In this document: piece after piece, positions 15,549 to 24,877 of the stretch
Position numbering within the stretch: the stretch's first letter is position 1
Layout of the letters: every line of letters begins with the position of its first letter
Notes under the pieces: generated by a model
The model's input: only the letters and a program-made list of their open reading frames with translations
The model's database searches: none
What the model was told of the DNA's origin: nothing
From: Planctomycetia bacterium
GTDB taxonomy: Bacteria; Planctomycetota; Phycisphaerae; Phycisphaerales; SM1A02
Length of the DNA: 46,403 nt
Assembly: GCA_005792145.1 (NCBI GenBank)
Contig: SXSS01000078.1
Span: 1 to 46,403, forward strand
Direction: 5' to 3'
Program-made: the position numbers and the translations under genes

Positions 15549-16258
15549 GCACGTCCCCCGCAACCACAGCCGAGATTTGATTCGTGCAATTTTGCTCGGA
15601 CGAGACGTTCAAGTTCATTCACGACTTCTTCAAATGAAAGATCGCTGGTATCGATCGACACAGAACCAATTGGTTGTTGCAATGGGCCTTCAGAGCGACC
15701 ACGATCAGATGCATCACGCTCGATGATCTCAGCAAGCACGCGCTTTTCATCCACGTGTTGACCGCGCGCAAGCAATTCTTGTGTACGGCGATGCGCTCGA
15801 ACTTCGGGGCGGGCATCGAGCCAAACGCGAACAGTTGCATTTGGAAAAACAACGCTTCCCTGATCTCGACCTTCAGTCACCAATCGTTCATGTTGAGTCG
15901 CAACCTGTCTTTGAGCTTTCACAAGTCGAACACGAACTTCATGATGCGATGCGATAAGCGAGACGATGCTGGTGACATCCGCGTCGCGAATGCGATCTCG
16001 AACATCTCGCTTGTCCAAGAGAATCGTCGGAGGTCGAGAAGAAAAATCCACATCCAAAGTCGCAATGTCCATAGCAAGAGCGAGGGCGGATTCATGATGT
16101 GGGTCAATCTGCTGCTCCACCGCAAGCAATGCGACGGCGCGATACATCGCCCCAGTATCCAACATGTCAAATCCAAGCCGATCTGCCAACTGCGATGCGG
16201 CAGAAGACTTTCCAGTGCCGGCAGGACCATCGATTGTGACGATGATCGGCAGCATCAT
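15545..16258 (-). CDS. cmk: Cytidylate kinase
   Basis: This 237-residue enzyme phosphorylates CMP and dCMP with ATP. The P-loop DGPAGTGKSSAA sits at residues 10-21, followed by LGFDMLDTGAMYRAVAL (NMP-binding part). Then come TEGRDQGSVVFPNA and VWLDARPEVRAHRR, the canonical cmk series. Close to the C-terminus SIDTSDLSFEEVV is also typical. The ATG at 16258 overlaps the TGA of the upstream TIM-barrel gene as ATGA, and a second ATG follows immediately. Length and motifs are normal. It sits in a four-gene unit with plsC and cca downstream. Confidence 0.96.
   Translation of the reverse strand: MMLPIIVTIDGPAGTGKSSAASQLADRLGFDMLDTGAMYRAVALLAVEQQIDPHHESALALAMDIATLDVDFSSRPPTILLDKRDVRDRIRDADVTSIVSLIASHHEVRVRLVKAQRQVATQHERLVTEGRDQGSVVFPNATVRVWLDARPEVRAHRRTQELLARGQHVDEKRVLAEIIERDASDRGRSEGPLQQPIGSVSIDTSDLSFEEVVNELERLVRAKLHESNLGCGCGGRA
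15554..15559 (-). promoter_or_regulatory. Ribosome binding site supporting the GTG start of plsC
   Basis: On the minus strand GGGGGA is followed after 5 bases by the GTG at 15548. The GTG itself overlaps the cmk stop codon as GTGA. This decides the start against the TTG at 15563. Confidence 0.5.
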
Positions 16259-17046
16259 GCGACAGGATCCTCTCGTCCCATCAATTCCATTAATCGTTCA
16301 CGAGCTTTTTGAATTCCTTGAACCCAATTGGTTGTTCCGCACCAGTCAATCGAAAGTTTGTTGACATAACCCAAGTTCAAAAGTGATTCAATGTACTCCT
16401 CGAGATTCAATCCGATGTGTCTGCCTTCTTTGTTGAATCCTGAGATTGTCACTTCGATTGCTGCTGAATATGGGGCGAGTTTTCGCAGGGTTTCGATGCC
16501 GTTTCCAGTTGCATACGCATTTGCGAAACTCGGCATTGCGCTGATATGGAAACCGCCAATGCGTTTGACGAGATCCATAATGACTTCTGGAAAATCGACT
16601 GGCTTCACCGCAGGGCGAATCAGCAGATTCACTTCAAATTGCTGGAGCATGTCAACTGCACTTTTCATTGCGGCAGATATAGAAAGAATACTTTCGCTTG
16701 GGCAATTGACTCGCACAGCCAATTCACCGCATCCAAGCATTTTCGCTGCACGTCCAAGATTCTTCAGGTACGAAGTCGAGCCGTCCGGATTACCGTGAAA
16801 ATCCAAAGGCTCGTCTTGGTAGAGAATCAAACATGGACAATGAACTCGATCGGCCTGATCCCGCATTTTTTCAAGCGTTGCCGCATTTTTGCCCCGAATC
16901 ATTTCCACGGGCAGATTCAATCCGCGAAGTTCCAGTTCTTCCGCCACAAATTGTGGCATGTCAAGAAAATCCAACAGATTTCCCTTTCGAGGAATGGGTT
17001 GAAGGAGGCACGAGCCTGAAAGTGATAGGAGAATTTGGTTGCTCAT
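16255..17046 (-). CDS. Sugar phosphate isomerase/epimerase-like TIM-barrel protein
   Basis: The product has 263 residues and alternates strands and helices like the xylose-isomerase/AP-endonuclease-2 TIM barrels. It begins ILLSLSGSCLLQPI, has VAEELELRGLNLPVEMIRG, and ends with a sequence comparable to the family's last strand (VNKLSIDWCGTTNW). The usual metal ligands (Glu, Asp-x-x-His, His, Glu) are hard to place. FHISAMPSFA occupies the region where a conserved Asp/His pair is expected, and Asp replaces the last Glu. It may therefore be a divergent or non-catalytic member. I chose the ATG at 17046. Longer starts up to 17139 would run into gcvH, which is divergent. It is the first gene of the cmk-plsC-cca unit. 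Confidence 0.6.
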   Translation of the reverse strand: MSNQILLSLSGSCLLQPIPRKGNLLDFLDMPQFVAEELELRGLNLPVEMIRGKNAATLEKMRDQADRVHCPCLILYQDEPLDFHGNPDGSTSYLKNLGRAAKMLGCGELAVRVNCPSESILSISAAMKSAVDMLQQFEVNLLIRPAVKPVDFPEVIMDLVKRIGGFHISAMPSFANAYATGNGIETLRKLAPYSAAIEVTISGFNKEGRHIGLNLEEYIESLLNLGYVNKLSIDWCGTTNWVQGIQKARERLMELMGREDPVA

Positions 17047-17123
17047 ATTGAACGCTCGACCGAACCGATACGCAGAGGATAACAGGTGGCTATGATCCGC
17101 AACCCCCATATTAAGGAGAAACC

Positions 17124-17507
17124 ATGGCAAGTCCCGCAAATTGCAAATTCACCGAGTCGCACGAATGGTTCCGAGTCGAAGGAGAGACCATTGTGGTTGG
17201 AATCACTCAATTCGCCGCTAACGAACTGACCGATGTGACGTATGTCCAAATGAAACCAAGTGGAACCGCGATCGAATCTGGCGCGAGCCTTGGAGAAGTC
17301 GAAAGCGTCAAGACGACGAGCGACATCTATAGCGTGCTTGCTGGCTCGATTATTGAAGTGAATTCAGAAGTGGTGAAAGACCCTTCGCTCGTCAACAGCG
17401 ATCCATTCGGCAAAGGATGGTTGGTGAAATTGCGTGCGCCGGATGCTGGAAAACTTGGCGGTTTGATGGACGCATCCACTTATGACGCCAAGCACCCCGT
17501 CTGCTGA
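17124..17507 (+). CDS. gcvH: Glycine cleavage system H protein
   Basis: This 127-residue lipoyl carrier shuttles the methylamine group of glycine between the P and T proteins. The start FTESHEWFRVEGETIVVGIT and the lipoylation motif GEVESVKTTSDIYS, with Lys63 as the attachment site, are canonical. So is VVKDPSLVNSDPFGKGWLVKL. An AAGGAG ribosome binding site at 17113-17118 fixes the ATG. No gcvP or gcvT is in the window. The last 26 bases overlap the start of the following ABC ATPase gene. It could serve glycine cleavage or act as a lipoyl donor. Confidence 0.96.
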   Translation: MASPANCKFTESHEWFRVEGETIVVGITQFAANELTDVTYVQMKPSGTAIESGASLGEVESVKTTSDIYSVLAGSIIEVNSEVVKDPSLVNSDPFGKGWLVKLRAPDAGKLGGLMDASTYDAKHPVC

Positions 17508-18309
17508 CGCGACGATTTCTATTCGAGGCGTGCGTAAGACCTATCCCGTTGCAGGCTCTGTTTCTGCACGCAAATCTGCGTTGACTGATACAGCGGAATC
17601 TGAAATCAAATCTGGCAGTCGCGACGTTGAAGCGCTGCGAGGTGTTGATATGGAAATTTGCGATCCCGGCTTTTATGCTGTGATGGGTCGCTCTGGAAGT
17701 GGAAAGAGCACGCTATTACATTTGTTGGCAGGGCTAGATCGCCCAGATTCAGGGGAAATTATTGTGGGCGGTTCTGCTGTGCATTCAATGAAGGAAAATG
17801 AATTGGTGAAGTATCGCCGACGAGAGATCGGCGTCATTTTTCAGCAATTCAATTTATTGCCGACGCTCGATGCGCTTGCGAACACAATTCTGCCTGGAGT
17901 TCTGGACGGAAGACCAACGAAGGAACTTGAAACGCGAGGGCGAGAAATTCTTGGCGAACTTGGCCTGAGTGACAGACTTCATCACAGACCAGAGGCGCTT
18001 TCGGGCGGTGAACAACAACGTGTTGCAATTGCGCGCGCATTGTTCTTCGCTCCTCCGGTGATTCTTGCTGATGAGCCAACAGGAAATCTTGATTCGACCA
18101 GCAGCGCTGCACTTTGGCGATTGCTGGAAGAGACTGCCGCAAAGCGAAAAATGATCGTGTTGATGGTGACTCACGAGGCGATCGCCGCCTCCCATTGTCG
18201 GCAAACATTTATTCTGAAAGATGGCCGCGTCGCCGGCGAATTTGAAAGTCATGGACTCGATCCCTCCCAGTTGGCACATCGCTCGTCTGAGCTTGCTCGG
18301 ACGGCCTAG
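17482..18309 (+). CDS. ABC transporter ATP-binding protein, LolD/MacB type
   Basis: This 275-residue ATPase has Walker [10 protein letters not shown] (residues 69-77), the Q-loop [12 protein letters not shown], the signature [16 protein letters not shown], Walker [13 protein letters not shown] and the switch VTHE. The [10 protein letters not shown] and EPTGNLD pattern is that of the LolD/MacB/FtsE group, whose partners are FtsX-fold permeases; such a permease is encoded next. About 25 extra residues (roughly 23-48, charged and Ser-rich) are inserted between the first two strands. The ATG at 17482 overlaps gcvH by 26 bases. Likely roles are lipoprotein release, macrolide-type export or mechanotransmission. 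Confidence 0.93.
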   Translation: MTPSTPSADATISIRGVRKTYPVAGSVSARKSALTDTAESEIKSGSRDVEALRGVDMEICDPGFYAVMGRSGSGKSTLLHLLAGLDRPDSGEIIVGGSAVHSMKENELVKYRRREIGVIFQQFNLLPTLDALANTILPGVLDGRPTKELETRGREILGELGLSDRLHHRPEALSGGEQQRVAIARALFFAPPVILADEPTGNLDSTSSAALWRLLEETAAKRKMIVLMVTHEAIAASHCRQTFILKDGRVAGEFESHGLDPSQLAHRSSELARTA

Positions 18310-20851
18310 CCGCACGATTCTCGTCGGAGTGTCCGTCGCACTTGCGTCGACTCTTGTGGTCACGATCAGTTGTGCATTTGCAACAGCGCTGACAAACATT
18401 GAAGCGCGTATGGGCGCATTGATCGGCGAGGCCGATGCGCGAGTCGTTCACCAACATGGAGCAGAATTTGATGCGAGTGAGATTGAACTTGTCCGCACTT
18501 TGCCCGACATTGTTGCCGCAGCGGGAAGATTGAGTGGTTCGATTTCGGTGAAGCGAACAGATGGAGCAATCGATTCGCAGGGACGCGAATTGCGGGCGAC
18601 TTTGCAATGCAAAGGAACTGACCTCGCCGAAGACCGAGCATTCGATCAAGTGAAATACCTTCTGGGGCGAGCGCCTGAATCAGAAAACGAAATCGGCATT
18701 GATCCCCTTGCAGCTGATCTCTTAGATGCCCAAGCGGGAACTCTCTTGTCTGTCATTCGCTTTGGAGATCAGGTCCAATTGACTGTGACTGGAGTCTTCG
18801 AACGACCGACGCTTGGTGCACTTCAACGACCAAAGGGTCATCTCTCTCGTCGAGTTCTTGCCGCGGTGAATGATCGAGATGGCGATGTTTCCATCATCTC
18901 GATTGTGCTTCAGAAAGGTGTGGACACAAATCTGTGGGTGAAAGCGAATACTTCAAAGATCGCATTGCCTTTGCGATTGGAAAACATAGAACTTGCCAAG
19001 AGCGGGCTCGATCGTCCCACACGCGGAAGTGAAATCGCCCTCGCCGTCGCAACGATGCTTGGTTTTCTCTGTTGCTCGTTCATCGTCGCGACGGCGATGA
19101 CCACTGCAATCGGCGAACAACAGCGAATGTTTGCCATGGCTCGTTGCATTGGCGCGTCGCGCGCACAACTCTTTTGCGGACAATTATTCGCAGGCGCTGC
19201 GCTGTGCCTGATTGCTGGCGCAGCTGGAATTCCGCTGGGAATCGCAACGATTTGGATCGCGACTGAGTACTACCGCGAGATGTTGCCTGCAGGACTTTCG
19301 GTGTCGTGGGCTGGAATGGTGATGGCGATTGTCGGCTCGACTGCTGCGGGAATAATCGGCGCGATGTGGCCGGCATGGAAAGCTTCGCGTGTTTCGGTAT
19401 TACGCGCTCTTGGCACACAAGTGAGCGCCGCATCAGTCAGAGGCATATGGATCGCAGGTGTGTGCGGGTTGGGATGCATTGCAATTCAGCTTGCGCTGCT
19501 TGCAATTCCAGGTCAAGAGTCACGATTTTGGGGATATGTGTTGGGCGGTCTGCCTTTATTGCATATTGCGTTTTTCGTGCTGTCTGTTCCAACCTTGCGT
19601 GTCGTCGGTCAAATTCTTTCTCCGTGGTTAGAAAGTTTTCTACGCATTCCCAGAGGGCTCTTATCAGGATCGCTTGCCGCGAATCCGTGGAGATTTGGTC
19701 TCGTTGCTGGCGCGCTGATGGTGGGAGTTTCGGTTCTCGTAAGCACTTGGACAAATGGAAATTCGATACTCAATGACATCAGCGAACGCATTCGATTCGG
19801 CGATGCATTTGTCTTCAAATCAACGGGTTTTTCAGCGGCAGAAACAAATCGATTGCGAACGCTTCCTGGTGTGACATCCGCCGCTGCGGTTGGATATCTC
19901 CCGCTGAAGATCATCGGCCAACAAGTAATCGGATTGGAGGGACTCTCAACTCCCAACGTTGTTTGCATCGGATTCGACTCGGAGCCATTTCTTCAAATGA
20001 ATCGTTTGGAATGGATCAAAGGGGATCCAACATATGCAGTCAAGCGGTTGAGTGAGGGCGATGCGATTCTTGTTGCGGAAGAATTTCTGACCGCGCGCGG
20101 CATTGGACCAGGAACATGGATCGAACTCGGCAGCGAATCGGATCACCATCGATTCGAAGTCGTGGGAGTTGTTGGCGCCGCGGGGCTTGATGTTGCCACG
20201 CAATTCTTCGGCATTCAAAGTATGTATATGGAGCATGCAGTCAGTTGCGTCTTTATGGATTTCAGTGGAGTCTCGAAATACTTTGGATCGCGCGAAGCAT
20301 TCCTCGTGCAGATGGGAATTGCTGAAGAAGCAACGACGAAAGACGAAGAAAATCTTGCGACTGCTGTTGAAGCCGCAGCGCCAGGAGCGGTTTTTGCCAG
20401 CGGTCGAGCGATACGCAAGGAGATTCTCCGCATCGGCGGAATCATGTTGACCGTCAGTACATTTGTCGCACTTGGCGCGATGATGCTGGCATCCTTGGCG
20501 GCAGGCGGAGTGATCGCGGCAGGAATTGCAACTCGATCATTCGAGCTTGGAGTTCTCGAAGCTGTCGGCGCGAGTCGCGGCTTGGTCAGCAGGCTGATTC
20601 TGACTGAATCATTGCTCATTGGCATCACTGCGGGAATAACTGGCAGTGCATTTGGGATTTATTTGGCGTGGATGGGAACTCGGTGTTATCGCGATATGGC
20701 GGGTCTTGAACTCTCGTTGAAAATCCCCGTCGCTGTCGTTATTGGAGGGTTTATCGCTGCTTGTCTAGCTGCAATTCTCGCTGCAGCTCCCGCTGTTGGC
20801 AGATTGACTCGGCGATCTCCGCGGGAACTTCTTGGCGGAGCAAAGGGCTAG
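18251..20851 (+). CDS. FtsX/MacB-fold ABC transporter permease, duplicated (LolC/E-like)
   Basis: The product has 866 residues. Membrane segments group as one near residue 25-45, three near 270-400 (MLGFLCCSFIVATAM, GAALCLIAGAAGIPLG, MVMAIVGSTAAGIIG), then about two to three between 405 and 500. Three more lie at the C-terminus (730-850), with soluble periplasmic domains in between. This is the two-FtsX-domain, roughly ten-helix layout of large lipoprotein- or lipid-export permeases. The motif ARCIGASRAQLF and its counterpart EAVGASRGLVSRL are the coupling segments found in each FtsX half. I chose the ATG at 18251, which puts [14 protein letters not shown] directly at the N-terminus; 18221 is also possible. 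Both overlap the ATPase gene. Confidence 0.88.
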   Translation: MDSIPPSWHIARLSLLGRPSRTILVGVSVALASTLVVTISCAFATALTNIEARMGALIGEADARVVHQHGAEFDASEIELVRTLPDIVAAAGRLSGSISVKRTDGAIDSQGRELRATLQCKGTDLAEDRAFDQVKYLLGRAPESENEIGIDPLAADLLDAQAGTLLSVIRFGDQVQLTVTGVFERPTLGALQRPKGHLSRRVLAAVNDRDGDVSIISIVLQKGVDTNLWVKANTSKIALPLRLENIELAKSGLDRPTRGSEIALAVATMLGFLCCSFIVATAMTTAIGEQQRMFAMARCIGASRAQLFCGQLFAGAALCLIAGAAGIPLGIATIWIATEYYREMLPAGLSVSWAGMVMAIVGSTAAGIIGAMWPAWKASRVSVLRALGTQVSAASVRGIWIAGVCGLGCIAIQLALLAIPGQESRFWGYVLGGLPLLHIAFFVLSVPTLRVVGQILSPWLESFLRIPRGLLSGSLAANPWRFGLVAGALMVGVSVLVSTWTNGNSILNDISERIRFGDAFVFKSTGFSAAETNRLRTLPGVTSAAAVGYLPLKIIGQQVIGLEGLSTPNVVCIGFDSEPFLQMNRLEWIKGDPTYAVKRLSEGDAILVAEEFLTARGIGPGTWIELGSESDHHRFEVVGVVGAAGLDVATQFFGIQSMYMEHAVSCVFMDFSGVSKYFGSREAFLVQMGIAEEATTKDEENLATAVEAAAPGAVFASGRAIRKEILRIGGIMLTVSTFVALGAMMLASLAAGGVIAAGIATRSFELGVLEAVGASRGLVSRLILTESLLIGITAGITGSAFGIYLAWMGTRCYRDMAGLELSLKIPVAVVIGGFIAACLAAILAAAPAVGRLTRRSPRELLGGAKG

Positions 20852-20884
20852 GCTTTCACTGCGAGAAGAACTCGCAATTCATCT

Positions 20885-22975
20885 ATGCATATCCCCTTCC
20901 GATTGCAATCTCCATATGAACCCGCAGGCGATCAGCCTCGGGCGATCTCTCAACTCTGCGAAGGGCTGCGCGATGGAAGACGCTTTCAAACGCTGATGGG
21001 CGCGACGGGAACTGGAAAAACTTTCACGATGGCGAATGTCATCGCACAAACTCAGCGGCCTGCGCTGATCATGAGTCATAACAAAACGCTGGCGGCTCAG
21101 TTGTATGAGGAGATCAAGGCGCTCTTCCCCGACAACGCTGTCTCGTCTTTCGTCTCGTACTACGACTACTACCCACCAGAGGCGTATATCCCTCAGCGGG
21201 ATATTTTTATTGAGAAAGATGCTTCGCGCAATGCGGATCTCGACCGTCTGCGATTAGCTGCGACAAGTCAATTGCTGCATCGATCCGACACGATTGTTGT
21301 TGCGAGTGTTTCTTGCATTTATGGATTGGGTTCGCCGGAGGAATACGCCAACAAGACCACGCTTGTCACACGAGGAGAATCGACGGATCGCCGAGGATTT
21401 CTGATGTCTTTGTATGCGATGCAATACCGACGCAACGATGTCGCGCCGGAGCGCGGTTGTTATCGAGTGCGAGGAGAATGCATTGAAGTCTGGCCGGCGT
21501 ATGAAAAGTATGCGATTCGATTTGAATTCTTTGGAGATGTTGTCGAACGGATTGAACGCTTTGATTCGCTCACGGGGGAAATTCTTGGCACGGATGAACG
21601 CGTTTTTGTGTTTCCTGCGGTGCATTACATGATGCCCGAAGACCAGATGGTTCGAGCCGTTGCTTCTATTCGCGCAGAAATGAACGAGCAAGTTTTAGCC
21701 CTCCAATCCGCTGGAAAACTGCTCGAAGCTCAGAGATTGCTCGGCCGAACACGGTGGGATCTTGAGATGCTGACCGAGACTGGAGTCTGTCCTGGAATTG
21801 AAAATTATTCCCGACATATGGAAGGACGCGCGGCTGGATCAAGGAGTTTCTGCTTGCTGGACTATTTCAGGCGAATTCCTGGACGAACGCCTGATGATTG
21901 GTTGATCTTCGTGGATGAAAGTCATGTCGCAGTTCCGCAAATTCGAGGGATGTACTTCGGCGACAGGAGGCGCAAAGAAACATTGATTGAACATGGTTTT
22001 CGATTGCCGAGCGCGCTTGATAATCGACCCCTGACATTTGCAGAATGGGAAGGAATCATTCCGCAGTGCATCTTCGTCAGCGCAACTCCCGCACCATTTG
22101 AACTGGAAAAGTCCGCAGGAATTGTTGCAGAGCAAATCATTCGCCCGACGGGTCTGGTCGATCCTCCAGTGGAAGTCCGCGGCGCTCGCGGGCAGATTCC
22201 GGATCTTCTAGAGCAAATCCGCCCCATCGCTCAGCGCAAGCAGCGAACGCTCGTGACAGCTTTGACCAAGCGACTCTGCGAAGAATTGACCAATTTCATG
22301 CATGAACAAGGAGTTCGCGTTCGATATTTGCATAGCGATATCGAGACACTCGAACGGCTCGAAATTTTGCGCGATCTGCGCGAAGGACTTTTTGACGTCT
22401 TGGTTGGTGTCAATCTTTTGCGCGAAGGTCTCGATCTTCCCGAAGTTGCGCTGGTTGCGATCTTGGACGCAGATCGTCAGGGTTTCCTGCGTAGTGAATC
22501 GAGTCTTATCCAGACGATGGGCCGAGCTGCGCGAAATTCAGAATCTCGCTGCATCCTGTATGCGGACAAAGTGACTCCGGAAATGCAACGCGCAATCGAC
22601 GAAGTGAATCGTCGACGCGAGAAACAGTTAGCGCACAATGCAGCCAAAGGCATTACGCCCCGCACGATCATCAAGGAGAATCGCCGTGCCCTTGAAGATC
22701 AAGTCGCCTCGGATCGACGCACCCACTCGAAGCGATCGCCGCCGCGAGAAATTCCACGCGAGCAACTTGCAGATGAACTCGAAACGGAAATGCTTGAAGC
22801 CGCCACGGAATTGCAATTTGAGCGTGCCGCAAAGTTGCGTGATGAGCTTGCTCGAGTTCGCGCGCTGACTCAGCATTTGGTCGAGGTCAGCGACGATTCT
22901 CCCGACGAAAAGCCAAAAAGATCGACGCCGCCTGGATCACCGGGATCGAAAGCCAGACGGGGAAGAAAGAAGTGA
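20885..22975 (+). CDS. uvrB: Excinuclease ABC subunit B (UvrB)
   Basis: This 696-residue helicase-fold subunit performs damage verification in nucleotide excision repair with UvrA and UvrC. Motifs in order are GATGTGKTFTMANVI (Walker A, residues 39-46), the hairpin region SYYDYYPPEAYIP, SVSCIYGLGSPEEY and IFVDESHVAVPQI. Helicase motifs follow: FVSATPAPFE, LVTALTKRLCEELT, VGVNLLREGLDLPEV and QTMGRAARN. The C-terminal UVR domain (LETEMLEAATELQFERAAKLRDEL) contacts UvrC. The C-terminus adds a Lys/Pro/Gly-rich tail. The gene starts 33 bases after the permease and may be cotranscribed, although function does not link them. No SOS-box-like palindrome is seen ahead of it. Confidence 0.97.
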   Translation: MHIPFRLQSPYEPAGDQPRAISQLCEGLRDGRRFQTLMGATGTGKTFTMANVIAQTQRPALIMSHNKTLAAQLYEEIKALFPDNAVSSFVSYYDYYPPEAYIPQRDIFIEKDASRNADLDRLRLAATSQLLHRSDTIVVASVSCIYGLGSPEEYANKTTLVTRGESTDRRGFLMSLYAMQYRRNDVAPERGCYRVRGECIEVWPAYEKYAIRFEFFGDVVERIERFDSLTGEILGTDERVFVFPAVHYMMPEDQMVRAVASIRAEMNEQVLALQSAGKLLEAQRLLGRTRWDLEMLTETGVCPGIENYSRHMEGRAAGSRSFCLLDYFRRIPGRTPDDWLIFVDESHVAVPQIRGMYFGDRRRKETLIEHGFRLPSALDNRPLTFAEWEGIIPQCIFVSATPAPFELEKSAGIVAEQIIRPTGLVDPPVEVRGARGQIPDLLEQIRPIAQRKQRTLVTALTKRLCEELTNFMHEQGVRVRYLHSDIETLERLEILRDLREGLFDVLVGVNLLREGLDLPEVALVAILDADRQGFLRSESSLIQTMGRAARNSESRCILYADKVTPEMQRAIDEVNRRREKQLAHNAAKGITPRTIIKENRRALEDQVASDRRTHSKRSPPREIPREQLADELETEMLEAATELQFERAAKLRDELARVRALTQHLVEVSDDSPDEKPKRSTPPGSPGSKARRGRKK

Positions 22976-23020
22976 TGCCGTTTTTAAGTTTGGCGCTGCG
23001 GTATTCCGTGGCTCGATGAC

Positions 23021-24841
23021 TTACTTCGGCGCCTCAACGGCTTTCAACCAAACAGCGCGCATCTGCAAGCCTTTCGCTTGACTGCGAATATCCCAAACCA
23101 GCGGACCGAAATATCGGTTGAGCATTGCTAAATCAATTTTCTCAAGAGCTGGTTTCATTGAATCATCTACAAATGGTGTCGGAACCAATACATCCATTGA
23201 ATTGCCATCTTCATCATCCTCGCCCTCTTCCGCGTCGCTTTCGAATCGCTCATCAAGCGCCAAGACCGCCTTGCGATTTTGATCAAGAAGTATTGGCACA
23301 TCGGCATATCCCCAGCCGACAATTTCACCTGGCGCGAGTGACGCAAGACATTTGCGATACAAAGGATTTTCGCCAAGAGATTTCATAGAGGGGTCGCTCG
23401 CAGATCGAAGGGCTTGTTCGACGGCCGCATCCGCACCCATCAACAATGCCCCACCACCAAGACCAATTTCCGATCCAAGACCTTCACCACCATAAACAAT
23501 TTGACCTTGGAAATCCCTTGGCATCATCCCCATCGATGGCAACATCGTCGCCAATAAAGCATTTGTTGTCTTCTCATCAGTGCAACGAATTGCCGTGAAA
23601 TTCTGCATACCTTCGACTCCCTCGGGAGCCTTGCGTCCAACTGTGAAGACCTCTGGACCAATACTTGTAAACGCCTTGGCCATTCCAGGTCCATATTGTT
23701 GAAGCATTGGTGCGATTGCATCGGCTTCATTCTCGGGTAGCGACGCGACAACATCCTCGATCATCGCCATGATTCCACTGAATCGAACATTCATGCGCTG
23801 ATAGATCACTGCATCGTCACCCAAGAGTGTGGGCGGAGGCATGATTGGCGATGTATCTGAAAGAAGATCCATCATTCCAACTTTGGCTCCAGGGATGTAC
23901 GCAGAAACTGCAATGTCCAAGATCGCCTGATCATTCTTATCACTTGTCGTAATCGCCCAACCACGAACATCACCAAACATTTCCTTGAGCGCAACTTGTA
24001 CAGATGCCATTGGTCCTGAGAAGACTGGTGCTAGAAGTGGCTGAATCGGCGCGGTCAAGAAAACAACCGAGACATCTTGATCGCCAGTCAGCGTTGACAT
24101 TCCGCGCCAATCGTCGGTGTCCGCGACGCATGGAATTGGCTTGCCACTTGCGGACGCGATTGCGTCTTCAAGCGTTGCGATACTGCTTGCCGCGAAAAAC
24201 TGCGTGTCAACGCGGATGTAAAACATCGCCTCTGGTAACGCGGTGATTTGCCCGAGTGCATCCATCCCGCGTGGACGGCGGCGACTCGGCGGCTGAGGAT
24301 CTTGCGGATCCGCACCCTCTTCGTTGTTTGGAAGAACAATACGCATTGCTTTGGAACCACCAGCAATTTCAATCTGCTCGAATGATTTGCCGTAATCCTT
24401 CTCCATATCGCGAATGACTGCGTCAAAGACTTTGCCTGCAACATCGGCGCGAGGACCATAGTCAGCCCAGACCAACAACCCGACTTCAGGTGAATCCAAT
24501 TCTTCATTACGCTCAATGAAAACTGCGATACCCGTCGGTCCCGGCCACGGGACTTCATCAACATCAATTCCAAGATCCTGAAGTGCTTCAGTACGCTTGA
24601 GCGCGGACTCTTTGTTTGCCTCGACCATAAGAGGTGCAATTTCAGGAGCCCGCATGATTTGACCAATTGGAGATTCCGCATAGCGCTCCATTGTTGCGTT
24701 GACATCCTTGGCAGAAATGATCAATGCACTTCCCTTGGGAGCCATTGATTCAAACTTGACTCCTTGCGCGGCGCAGAAACTGGCTGGAGCGCAGAGAAGT
24801 ACAAAAGCGAAAACAGAATATCGAATAGAACTTTGTTTCAT
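23021..24841 (-). CDS. Secreted protein of unknown function
   Basis: The product has 606 residues with a clear signal peptide (SVFAFVLLCAPASFCAAQG, cleavage after CAA or AAQ). I do not recognise the family. The mature protein starts with KFESMAPKGSALIISAKDVNATMER. It looks like a mixed alpha/beta domain of the kind found in planctomycete secreted proteins that begin 'the system exists/usage' of a paired beta scaffold (DUF3352-like); that comparison is weak. A Pro/Arg/Asp-rich loop (DPQDPQPPSRRRPRG) lies near residue 190, and an acidic stretch (SDAEEGEDDEDGNS) near residue 550. The ATG at 24841 has a GGAG 8 bases upstream, which decides the start. It follows the protease gene by 36 bases and may share its transcript. 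Confidence 0.65.
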   Translation of the reverse strand: MKQSSIRYSVFAFVLLCAPASFCAAQGVKFESMAPKGSALIISAKDVNATMERYAESPIGQIMRAPEIAPLMVEANKESALKRTEALQDLGIDVDEVPWPGPTGIAVFIERNEELDSPEVGLLVWADYGPRADVAGKVFDAVIRDMEKDYGKSFEQIEIAGGSKAMRIVLPNNEEGADPQDPQPPSRRRPRGMDALGQITALPEAMFYIRVDTQFFAASSIATLEDAIASASGKPIPCVADTDDWRGMSTLTGDQDVSVVFLTAPIQPLLAPVFSGPMASVQVALKEMFGDVRGWAITTSDKNDQAILDIAVSAYIPGAKVGMMDLLSDTSPIMPPPTLLGDDAVIYQRMNVRFSGIMAMIEDVVASLPENEADAIAPMLQQYGPGMAKAFTSIGPEVFTVGRKAPEGVEGMQNFTAIRCTDEKTTNALLATMLPSMGMMPRDFQGQIVYGGEGLGSEIGLGGGALLMGADAAVEQALRSASDPSMKSLGENPLYRKCLASLAPGEIVGWGYADVPILLDQNRKAVLALDERFESDAEEGEDDEDGNSMDVLVPTPFVDDSMKPALEKIDLAMLNRYFGPLVWDIRSQAKGLQMRAVWLKAVEAPK

Positions 24842-24877
24842 AATGGAGGCTCCATCAGTTTTATCACAGAACAAGAA

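Noticed and set aside
20861-20875. Small hairpin GCGAG-AAGAA-CTCGC just before uvrB
   Set aside because: A five-base stem without a U tract. It is too weak to be a terminator and not placed like a known regulatory element.
22976-23020. Terminator between uvrB and the secreted protein
   Set aside because: The 45 bases hold a short T run (GTTTTTAAG) but no adjacent GC-rich stem.
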